Of a stretch of 12,309 nucleotides of DNA, positions 6,792 through 12,309 are shown one piece after another. Every line of letters starts with the position of its first letter. Positions within the stretch are counted from its first letter, which is position 1. The translations under genes were made by a program, and so were the position numbers. The DNA is from Syntrophus sp034006265. GTDB taxonomy: Bacteria > Desulfobacterota > Syntrophia > Syntrophales > Syntrophaceae. The stretch covers positions 1 to 12,309 of the forward strand of contig JAVETB010000083.1 of the NCBI GenBank assembly GCA_034006265.1, written 5' to 3'. The notes under the pieces are model-generated. The model saw nothing but the letters and a program-made list of their open reading frames with translations, ran no database searches and had not been told where the DNA came from.

Positions 6792-8021
6792 TCAGCGAGT
6801 TTCCCTTCTGTTCTCAATCTGTTCTACAATTTTTTTCACCAAGCGATAGTAACGATTCGATACAACACTCGATGACAAGTTGTTTGCCAACGCTGCAGCT
6901 GGTGTGTTTATTCGGGGAGAGAATTGGTAAACCTCCATAAAATCAAATAATCCTGTATCTATCACGTTGAGACTATCTTGAAATTCGGCTTCTGTCTCAC
7001 CTGGAAAACCCACAATGATCTGGGACCGAATCTGCAGAGAGGGACATGCCTTCTTAAGAGCATCATAGGCAGCACAACAGGATTCGACTGTATAATTCCT
7101 ATTCATCAGTTTTAGAATTCTGTTGTTACCGGATTGAATCGCCGAAGTCATATGTACAATTCTGCCTGTTTTAAAAATGGGGACTAAGTCTGACAACTTG
7201 AAAGTCAAAAACTGCGGATGGACATTTCTAAGCCGAATACGAAAGTCTCCTGGGATGGAAAGAATTTCATTCAAAAGGTCCACAAACGTGGTGTTACGAT
7301 CAACACCATAACTTCCCGAATCCGTTGCTAGAAGCGCAATATCTGAGTAGCCCTCCATCAAGCCCTTCCTTACCTCATGTAAAATGTTTTCTATCGGCTT
7401 GCTGTGAATAGGGCCTCGTGATAGTCTCACGGCGCAGTAGGAACAACGATGTACGCAACCTGTAGCGATTTTGATGAAATAATGGCGGGGATTGGCGATA
7501 TCTCTTTCATGCCCATACCTGGAATATCGTTTATTAAGCAAAAGATGATACAAAGTAAAATATGGATCAATTAGTTTATTGAATCGGTTAAGGCTTTTGA
7601 TACTGACATTTTTATAGGTGGTGATTGGAAGCAAATAATTAGCACAAGGATAATTCCGGGATTGATCGGCATTTATAAATTTTGAAAAAAATTTAATATC
7701 ATCCGATCCGAACGTAATATCCTCATATAACCCTTCAAGAGCTGCGGGGTTAATTTTTGGAAGGCAGCCGCAGACAATAAGACGACAACTTTTCTTCTTT
7801 TTCTTTCTTAAATCTTTGATGATTTCTAGAGATGTCATTTCATTGGCATCCGTCAGGCCGCAAGCGTTGAAAACGATTAAATCGGCATTGGAGACATCTG
7901 AAGAAACTTCCCGACCTTGACTGCGCCACAATTCCAGCATACTGGCAGCGTCAAGCCGATTTTCAGGGCACCCGTTTGTTAAAAACACTGCACTTCTGGT
8001 AGATTGATCTTTGTCGTTCAT
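6792..8021 (-). CDS. Methylthiotransferase-like radical SAM protein without a TRAM domain
   Basis: The product is 409 aa from the ATG at 8019-8021; a GTG at 8025-8027 is also in frame. Neither start has a clear Shine-Dalgarno. The UPF0004-like N-terminus holds C18 (TNGCPENRLDA, close to RimO's GCPKN..D), C54 (FNACGLTD) and C86 (VCGCLP). The radical-SAM motif is C189-x3-C193-x2-C196 (ATGCVHRCSYCAVR). Thus both [4Fe-4S] sites of a MiaB/RimO-type enzyme are kept. Two differences stand out. An unusual segment of about 65 residues (about 115-180, Tyr/Asn/Arg-rich) precedes the radical-SAM motif. The protein also ends soon after the SPRINTPAA stretch, with a helix instead of the RNA- or protein-binding TRAM domain. 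G+C is visibly lower than in neighbours and no partner gene is adjacent. The fold and chemistry call is fairly safe; the substrate is unknown. Confidence 0.85.
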   Translation of the reverse strand: MNDKDQSTRSAVFLTNGCPENRLDAASMLELWRSQGREVSSDVSNADLIVFNACGLTDANEMTSLEIIKDLRKKKKKSCRLIVCGCLPKINPAALEGLYEDITFGSDDIKFFSKFINADQSRNYPCANYLLPITTYKNVSIKSLNRFNKLIDPYFTLYHLLLNKRYSRYGHERDIANPRHYFIKIATGCVHRCSYCAVRLSRGPIHSKPIENILHEVRKGLMEGYSDIALLATDSGSYGVDRNTTFVDLLNEILSIPGDFRIRLRNVHPQFLTFKLSDLVPIFKTGRIVHMTSAIQSGNNRILKLMNRNYTVESCCAAYDALKKACPSLQIRSQIIVGFPGETEAEFQDSLNVIDTGLFDFMEVYQFSPRINTPAAALANNLSSSVVSNRYYRLVKKIVEQIENRRETR

Positions 8022-8027
8022 AATCAC

Positions 8028-8281
8028 TTTTATCAGAATGAGTTTTAAATATGGGAAAGTTAAGTCATGATAGGGCAGGAAAATCTGGCCGGATCAGCAA
8101 ACGTCTGAACAATGCCCAATCATGAATTGCACTAGCACATTTTAAGCCACCAAACGTAGTCGAAACATAATCATAATAGAGTCATTTAAATTGCATTTTG
8201 AAAGCCGCATCCGGTCATACGTGACTGTGCACCAAAGCCGTTCCAGGGACGGTGTCATCGCAGGCTTTACAACGACCATAC
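8028..8281. other. AT-rich non-coding gap beside the methylthiotransferase-like gene
   Basis: This 254-bp stretch holds no recognised gene. A 45-codon minus-strand frame (8279-8142) has a start and stop but no ribosome site. A short imperfect hairpin with six pairs (8238-8252) follows the hydrolase gene without a clear U-tract. I found no tRNA, no inverted repeats typical of an insertion sequence, and no convincing promoter. Confidence 0.5.
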
Positions 8282-8776
8282 TTATTTATAAGTGTCATCA
8301 TGTCGGATGTTGATCAGGGAATCCCAGTCCATGGAAGAGAAGGTCTCATGGAGGGAATGGTCGTCAACAACCCGGTTATATCTCAGGTTGAGAAAAACCT
8401 GTTCGGCGATCTCCCGCACCGGTCCAGGGGGGACGACGTCGTCCCCGCTGCCGTGAAAGAGGGCCGTCGGGACAGAGAGGCGCCGGTTCAGGTAAGGGGA
8501 AAATCCGGGGAGACTCAGGGCCGGCGCGAGAAGGACGAGCCTGCGAACCCGCTCTTCCTGTTCGCAGGCGAAGATCGCGGCCATCAGCCCGCCGTAACTC
8601 GACCCTACCAGGATCAGGTCCGCTTTTCCTTCCAGCCGCTTTCTCAGGGTCTCCATTCGTTCCTCCAGGGACCCGAAATAATCTTCAATGATCATGTCGG
8701 GATAATGCTCCCGGAAATAGCGGCCCTTGTCACCCTGGCTGCTGCTTTCCAGGCCGTGGATAAAAACGCGCGTCAT
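8282..8776 (-). CDS. YqiA-like small alpha/beta hydrolase (probable esterase)
   Basis: The product is 164 aa, small for an alpha/beta hydrolase but typical of the YqiA/YcfP-type group. It starts with the group hallmark HGLESSSQG (7-15). The nucleophile elbow is G58-S-S60-Y-G62. The acid is probably D112 or D113 in HGSGDDVVP, and the base is H140 in DDHSLHE. These form a complete Ser-Asp-His triad. There is no signal peptide, so it is cytoplasmic. The ATG at 8774-8776 has AAAGGAG eight bases upstream. The frame stays open upstream to 9289, but that part lies over the dehydrogenase gene and is out of frame with it. The gene starts 20 nt after the dehydrogenase stop on the same strand, so the two form an operon. 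Carboxylester hydrolysis is likely; the natural substrate is not known. Confidence 0.85.
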   Translation of the reverse strand: MTRVFIHGLESSSQGDKGRYFREHYPDMIIEDYFGSLEERMETLRKRLEGKADLILVGSSYGGLMAAIFACEQEERVRRLVLLAPALSLPGFSPYLNRRLSVPTALFHGSGDDVVPPGPVREIAEQVFLNLRYNRVVDDHSLHETFSSMDWDSLINIRHDDTYK

Positions 8777-8796
8777 GAGAAATTCTCCTTTCCGCC

Positions 8797-9888
8797 TCAG
8801 AGTTCGAAGGGTACTCCGCGTTCCAGGGCAATGGCCTTCAGGCTGTGATACACAGGTTCTTCCAGAAGGACGCCCGATGATTTGTGCCTTTCGTAGAGTT
8901 CGTATTCCTTCTCTCCATGGATATAGATCCGCTCCTGGCCTTCGGCCTTTTCCGATTTTTTGAGGCGGTCGATGAGGTCGTCCATTTTTTCCTGAAAAAC
9001 GTCCAGTTCCACGAAATTCTCGATGTTCAGGGCCATGAAGAAGTGGGCGACCCGGGCAGGCTGACCTTCGCCGGCGGGACCTTTGACGTCGACCATGTCG
9101 GCATAGGCTCCCCCTGAAAGGACGCCGCAGAGAATGTCCACCAGAAGGGCGATGCCGTACCCCTTGTAGCCTCCGTAAAGCTCCCCTTCGCCGCCGAGGG
9201 GGAGAATGCCCCCGCCCAGGCGGGCGACCATGTTTTTCAGAACCTCCGTGGCGTTCGTCGTCGTCAGACCCCTGGAGTCCACGGCCCATCCCGCAGGCAT
9301 GTCCCTGTCCGTCCGGTCGTAGATTTCCAGCTTTCCGCGGGGCACCACCGAGGTGGCCATGTCTAGGAAAAAGGGCCGGTTGCGCTTCGTCGGTGCGGTG
9401 AGGCTGATGGGGTTTGTGCCGATGATCATCTTCCGCCCGAAGGTCGGCACGACGAGGGGCGCTGTATTGGTCATGGAGATTCCCAGGAGGCCTGCGTCCA
9501 GCATCATCTGTGTATAGTAGCCCGCGATGCCGTAATGATTTGAATTGCGCACCGCGACAATGCCCACGCCGGTTTTTTGGGCCTTCTCGATGGCCGTCCT
9601 GGTTGAGAAATGCCCTGCGATCTGTCCCAGGCCTGCCTGGCCGTCGATCGTGGCGGTGGACGGGGCTTCGCGTACCACCACGGGCTTGCTGTGGGGCAGG
9701 ATAGTGCCGTTGGTCATGCCGTCCACATAGCGGCGAAGGCGCGCCACGCCATGGGACGAAACGCCTCGCAGATCGGCGAGGACGAGGTTGTCGGCGCAGA
9801 TGAGGGCGTTCTCCCGGCTGATTCCGAAGCTGGAGAACACACTCTGAACGAATTGCAGCAAGTCCGAATCGTTGACATATCGGGTCAT
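8797..9888 (-). CDS. Ldh_2-family malate/L-lactate-type NAD(P)-dependent dehydrogenase
   Basis: The product is 363 aa, the usual length for this family, whose fold differs from classic LDH/MDH. Members oxidise 2-hydroxyacids such as malate, L-lactate, ureidoglycolate or sulfolactate with NAD(P). Hallmarks in order are RGVSSHGVARL (H46), NSNHYG (H118), TNPISL (159-163), LDMATSVV (D177) and GGYKGYGIALLVDILCGVLSGG (239-260). The ATG at 9886-9888 gives the family's N-terminus and has AAGAGGA seven bases upstream. An in-frame extension to 10038 is open but shows no family similarity. The downstream gene is a YqiA-like hydrolase, 20 nt away. An ester cleaved to a hydroxyacid and then oxidised would fit the pair, but that is inference. 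The substrate cannot be told from sequence. Confidence 0.92.
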   Translation of the reverse strand: MTRYVNDSDLLQFVQSVFSSFGISRENALICADNLVLADLRGVSSHGVARLRRYVDGMTNGTILPHSKPVVVREAPSTATIDGQAGLGQIAGHFSTRTAIEKAQKTGVGIVAVRNSNHYGIAGYYTQMMLDAGLLGISMTNTAPLVVPTFGRKMIIGTNPISLTAPTKRNRPFFLDMATSVVPRGKLEIYDRTDRDMPAGWAVDSRGLTTTNATEVLKNMVARLGGGILPLGGEGELYGGYKGYGIALLVDILCGVLSGGAYADMVDVKGPAGEGQPARVAHFFMALNIENFVELDVFQEKMDDLIDRLKKSEKAEGQERIYIHGEKEYELYERHKSSGVLLEEPVYHSLKAIALERGVPFEL

Positions 9889-10085
9889 TGGGGAATCCTC
9901 TTCTTTTTGATTTCGGTCCCTGTCCGCCTCTTCGGTTTCCAGCGGGACCTCGCGGATTTCCTGACGGGAGCCGGAAACGAAGAAGCGATCTTCAGGCGAA
10001 ATGGCCGTCACGTTACCTGAGATTTCGGATATTATCAAGTGGATTCAGGCACCCCGGAGAATTCGAACCATCAACGCTTCACGCC
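9889..10085. other. Leader region between the dehydrogenase and thiamine operons
   Basis: This is the non-coding part of the divergent region before the thi promoter. A TTGATA with a weak -10 on the minus strand could serve the dehydrogenase, but the match is poor. I see no convincing operator, RNA or small gene here. Confidence 0.4.
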
Positions 10086-10114
10086 TTGACAGGAACGGGA
10101 TAATGTGATTTCAT
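10086..10114 (+). promoter_or_regulatory. Sigma70-type promoter of the thiamine operon
   Basis: A perfect TTGACA (10086-10091) is followed after 17 bp by TTTCAT (10109-10114, four of six matches). Transcription would begin near 10121, about ten bases before the riboswitch, which supports the assignment. Confidence 0.6.
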
Positions 10115-10130
10115 CCTTCCCATTCATAGC

Positions 10131-10227
10131 GCATAAGGGGAGGCCGTGACATCGGCCTGAGAGTTCCGCAGGTGCAGAGCGGAAGACCCTCACAACCTGA
10201 TCCGGGTAATGCCGGCGGAGGGAGTGC
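10131..10227 (+). promoter_or_regulatory. TPP riboswitch (THI element)
   Basis: The aptamer binds thiamine pyrophosphate. P1 pairs GCAT (10131-10134) with GTGC (10224-10227). The GGGGAG junction follows, then a hairpin of GGCCG with CGGCC (10142-10157). The conserved CTGAGA is at 10157-10162. A variable stem pairs TTCCGC (10164-10169) with GCGGAA (10179-10184). The conserved ACCTGATC is at 10195-10202, followed by CCGGGTAATGCCGGCGGAGGGA. All match the THI-box pattern. It lies directly upstream of a terminator and thiE, and should shut the operon down when TPP is plentiful. Confidence 0.96.
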
Positions 10228-10240
10228 AAGAGAAACATGA

Positions 10241-10280
10241 AGCCCTTATGCCTTGATTTTCAAGCATAAGGGCTTTTTTG
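10241..10280 (+). terminator. Intrinsic terminator, expression platform of the TPP riboswitch
   Basis: AGCCCTTATGC (10241-10251) pairs perfectly with GCATAAGGGCT (10264-10274). TTGA/TCAA extend the stem past one bulged C, the loop is TTT, and a run of six T residues (10274-10279) follows. The 5' arm CCCTTATGC is also exactly complementary to 10131-10139 in the aptamer's first strand. That alternative pairing would be the antiterminator when TPP is absent. Confidence 0.93.
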
Positions 10281-10294
10281 ATTCGAGGTTGAAC

Positions 10295-10957
10295 ATGACG
10301 AGGGGAAACACGCGCGATCTGACGGATCGCCATCTCTATCTTGTCCTCACCGAGGAGTACGGAACCGGCAGGCCCCTGATGTCCGTTGCCGAAGAAGCGA
10401 TAAGTGGGGGGATCGATATCCTCCAGATGCGGGAAAAATCCAGGTCGCGATCCCAACTTCTCCAGCTGGGAAGCGGACTGGCCGCGCTGTGCCGGAAGAG
10501 TGGAGTGACCTTCATCGTCAACGACGATCCCTGCCTCGCCGCTGAACTGGACGCCGACGGGGTCCATCTGGGGCAGGAGGATCTTCAGAAGTATCCCGTG
10601 GACACGGCGCGGAAAATTATCGGAAAGGACCGGATTCTCGGCCTTTCCACCCATTCCCTTGAGCAGTTCCGCCGGGCCCGTGGCATGGATGCCGATTATC
10701 TTGCCTTCGGTCCCATCTTCCCCACCCGGACCAAGGACTATTCCATCGGGACGGGGGATGTCGCGGAAGTCCTGCGCATCGCCTCGACCCCCGTGGTCTT
10801 TATCGGGGGCATCAATACGTCCAACCTGGATCTCCTACTGGCGGAAGGGGCCTCTTTCGTCGCGCTGATCCGCGACATCATGCAGGCGGATGATGTCGCT
10901 TCCCGTACGCGGTGGTACAAGGATCGTCTGAGAGAGACAAAGGGAGGAGTCGCGTGA
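10295..10957 (+). CDS. thiE: Thiamine-phosphate synthase ThiE
   Basis: The product is 220 aa, the usual size for this TIM-barrel enzyme. It joins HMP-pyrophosphate to the thiazole phosphate, giving thiamine phosphate and pyrophosphate. Motifs in order are QMREK (44-48), VNDDP (75-79), ADGVHLGQEDL (87-97, Mg and pyrophosphate contacts), GLSTHS (116-121), AFGPIFPTRTK (137-147) and FIGGI (169-173). The ATG at 10295 has GAGG six bases upstream and sits just past the riboswitch terminator. The frame is open back to 10253, but that would run through the terminator. It is first in the operon and overlaps thiS by four bases. No thiD or thiC is seen here, so the pyrimidine must come from elsewhere. 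Confidence 0.96.
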   Translation: MTRGNTRDLTDRHLYLVLTEEYGTGRPLMSVAEEAISGGIDILQMREKSRSRSQLLQLGSGLAALCRKSGVTFIVNDDPCLAAELDADGVHLGQEDLQKYPVDTARKIIGKDRILGLSTHSLEQFRRARGMDADYLAFGPIFPTRTKDYSIGTGDVAEVLRIASTPVVFIGGINTSNLDLLLAEGASFVALIRDIMQADDVASRTRWYKDRLRETKGGVA

Positions 10958-11157
10958 AGGTGAGGATCAACGGCCGGGAGGAGAGCCTTCCGGACCGGAG
11001 CGTAACGCTGCAGGAGCTGGTGGAGAACCGGGGGCTGGCCCCGGAGCGGGTTGTGGTCGAACTGAACCTCGAAGTCATCCCCCGCGAACACTGGCCGACG
11101 GTCACCCTGCAGGCCGAGGATTCGGTGGAACTGGTCAGCTTTGTCGGAGGGGGATAG
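10954..11157 (+). CDS. thiS: Sulfur carrier protein ThiS
   Basis: The product is 67 aa, a ubiquitin-like protein ending in the required Gly-Gly (FVGGG). Its C-terminus is adenylated by ThiF and turned into a thiocarboxylate, which donates sulfur to ThiG. The start is GTG at 10954-10956, overlapping the thiE stop in GTGA. GGGAGGAG lies four bases upstream, and this start gives the family's MKVRINGRE opening. Its stop is two bases before thiG. A ThiF gene is not visible and may lie past the right edge. Confidence 0.95.
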   Translation: MKVRINGREESLPDRSVTLQELVENRGLAPERVVVELNLEVIPREHWPTVTLQAEDSVELVSFVGGG

Positions 11158-11159
11158 GA

Positions 11160-11936
11160 ATGGAAGATCTGCTGGATATCGGAGGAAAGAAGATCGCCTG
11201 CCGCCTTTTTCTCGGGACGGGCAAATACGCCGGAAACGAGCAGATGCGGAAGGCGCTGCTGGCGGCGCAGGCCGATGTGGTCACCGTCGCCCTGCGGAGG
11301 GTGGAAAGCGGTGCGGTAGTGGAGAACATCCTGGATTATATTCCACCGTCCTGCACCGTCATGATCAACACCTCCGGCGCCCGGAATGCCGCCGAAGCGG
11401 TTCGCATCGCCCGGCTGGCCAGGGCCTCCGGGGCGGGGGACTGGATCAAGATCGAGGTCATCGCCGACAGCAGGTATCTCCTTCCCGACAATCTGGAAAC
11501 CCTGAAAGCGACGGAAACGCTCGTCAAGGAAGGTTTTGTCGTCTTTCCCTACATGAGCCCGGACCTTTCCATGGCCCGGAGGATGGCCGACTGCGGGGCG
11601 GCGGCCGTGATGCCCCTGGGCTCGCCCATCGGCACGAACCGGGGGGTGAAAACCCGGGAGCTGGTGGAAATTCTGATCCGGGAGATATCGGTGCCGGTTA
11701 TCGTCGATGCGGGGCTGGGGAAGCCCTCCGACGCGTGCCAGTGCATGGAGATGGGGTGCGCCGCCGTGATGGTCAATACCGCCGTTGCCGTTGCCCCGGA
11801 CCCCGTGGAGTTCGCCCGGGCCTTCAGCCTGGCGGTGAAGGCGGGCAGGCTGGCCTACCGGACCGGGATGCCAGGAAGCGCCGCCGAGGCCAGAGCCTCT
11901 TCACCCCTGACGGGTTTTTTGAGGGATCATGACTGA
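11160..11936 (+). CDS. thiG: Thiazole synthase ThiG
   Basis: The product is 258 aa, the usual length. It forms the thiazole phosphate from deoxyxylulose 5-phosphate, ThiS thiocarboxylate and dehydroglycine. Visible motifs are RLFLGTGKY (15-23), VTVALRR (41-47), DWIKIEVI (94-101, with K97 the likely Schiff-base lysine), LLPD with ETLKATE, MPLGSPIG, VPVIVDAGLG and MVNTAVAVAPDPVEFARAF. Two familiar motifs vary: the usual NTAGC is NTSGA, and the Gly-rich phosphate loop after SPIG reads TNRG. The core is intact, so it should be active. The ATG at 11160 has a GGAGGGGG run just upstream within the thiS end, and the gene overlaps thiH by eight bases. Confidence 0.95.
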   Translation: MEDLLDIGGKKIACRLFLGTGKYAGNEQMRKALLAAQADVVTVALRRVESGAVVENILDYIPPSCTVMINTSGARNAAEAVRIARLARASGAGDWIKIEVIADSRYLLPDNLETLKATETLVKEGFVVFPYMSPDLSMARRMADCGAAAVMPLGSPIGTNRGVKTRELVEILIREISVPVIVDAGLGKPSDACQCMEMGCAAVMVNTAVAVAPDPVEFARAFSLAVKAGRLAYRTGMPGSAAEARASSPLTGFLRDHD

Positions 11937-12309
11937 GTATCTGTCCAAAAGCTTCTACGATGCCTATCTTTCCTGCCGGGAACAGGACTGGGGCGAAGCC
12001 TTCGCCGCCGTTTCCGGGGCGGATGTCGAACAGTCCCTCCGGCGGGAGCACCTTTCGTTTTCCGATTTTCTTGCCCTCCTTTCCCCGGCCGCCGAAGCCC
12101 ACCTGGAGACGATGGCGCAGAAGGCCCGGGTGCTGACGCTGAGGTATTTCGGACGGACCATTCAGCTGTACGCGCCCATCTATGTGTCGGATTACTGCGA
12201 AAACTCCTGCCTATATTGCAGCTTCAGTTCGAGAAACCGGCGCCGACGGAAGAAACTGAGCCTGCAGGAGGTCGATCGAGAGGCAGCCTTTATCGCCCGT
12301 ACGGGGTTG
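11929..12309 (+). CDS. thiH: 2-iminoacetate synthase ThiH, N-terminal part
   Basis: The first 127 codons are visible and the frame is open at the right edge. ThiH is a radical-SAM tyrosine lyase that makes dehydroglycine (2-iminoacetate) for ThiG, with p-cresol as by-product. It is the oxygen-sensitive alternative to glycine oxidase ThiO. The cluster motif is C90-x3-C94-x2-C97 in DYCENSCLYCSFSSRN, typical of ThiH. The ATG at 11929-11931 follows GAGG by four bases and overlaps the end of thiG by eight bases. A ThiH route fits an anaerobe. The remaining two thirds are outside the window. Confidence 0.94.
   Translation, partial: MTEYLSKSFYDAYLSCREQDWGEAFAAVSGADVEQSLRREHLSFSDFLALLSPAAEAHLETMAQKARVLTLRYFGRTIQLYAPIYVSDYCENSCLYCSFSSRNRRRRKKLSLQEVDREAAFIARTGL

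Noticed and set aside
8238..8252. Hairpin after the hydrolase gene as a terminator
   Set aside because: It has only six pairs including a G-U pair, and it is followed by CTTTGG rather than a T-tract.
8777..9289. Long upstream extension of the hydrolase frame
   Set aside because: It is Arg/Gly/Pro-rich shadow sequence lying over the dehydrogenase gene in another frame; the ATG at 8776 has AAAGGAG and begins at the conserved HGLESSSQG region.
9889..10038. In-frame upstream extension of the dehydrogenase
   Set aside because: The 50 extra residues show no family similarity, whereas the internal ATG has a good ribosome site and gives the usual N-terminus.

Overview
The window looks like chromosome from an anaerobic, fairly GC-rich bacterium, most likely of the deltaproteobacterial (Desulfobacterota, Syntrophales-like) type. 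This placement is an inference. It rests on four radical-SAM genes in 12 kb, a NIL-domain ferredoxin, a ThiH-type (oxygen-sensitive) thiazole route, and an rnc/era neighbourhood split by a radical-SAM gene. No rRNA, tRNA, CRISPR array or transposase was seen.

Layout, left to right. Positions 1-1775 (minus strand) hold the first codons of an unidentified gene, a periplasmic DsbA/DsbL-like thioredoxin-fold protein, and the GTPase Era. A divergent PLD-family nuclease-like lipoprotein (1977-2543, plus) follows. Its stop codon overlaps the stop of a tight minus-strand operon: mtaB (tRNA methylthiotransferase), rnc (RNase III) and an Elp3-like radical-SAM gene (5661 down to 2538). Next come a small membrane protein with a heptad-repeat tail (5824-6174, plus) and a NIL/2x[4Fe-4S] ferredoxin (6640-6227, minus) with its own good promoter.

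Positions 6641-8281 are clearly AT-richer than the rest. They carry a methylthiotransferase-like radical-SAM protein that keeps all six cluster cysteines but lacks a TRAM domain, plus about 250 bp of non-coding DNA. This is the best candidate for a laterally acquired or undescribed function. A two-gene minus-strand operon follows: an Ldh_2-type malate/L-lactate dehydrogenase and a YqiA-like alpha/beta hydrolase.

Positions 10086-12309 (plus) are a thiamine operon: promoter, TPP riboswitch, intrinsic terminator, thiE, thiS, thiG, and thiH running off the right edge. The genes overlap or nearly touch. They make the thiazole phosphate (ThiS, ThiG, ThiH) and join it to the pyrimidine (ThiE). The riboswitch platform can be read directly: the 5' strand of P1 is repeated exactly as the 3' arm of the terminator, so both compete for the same terminator 5' arm.
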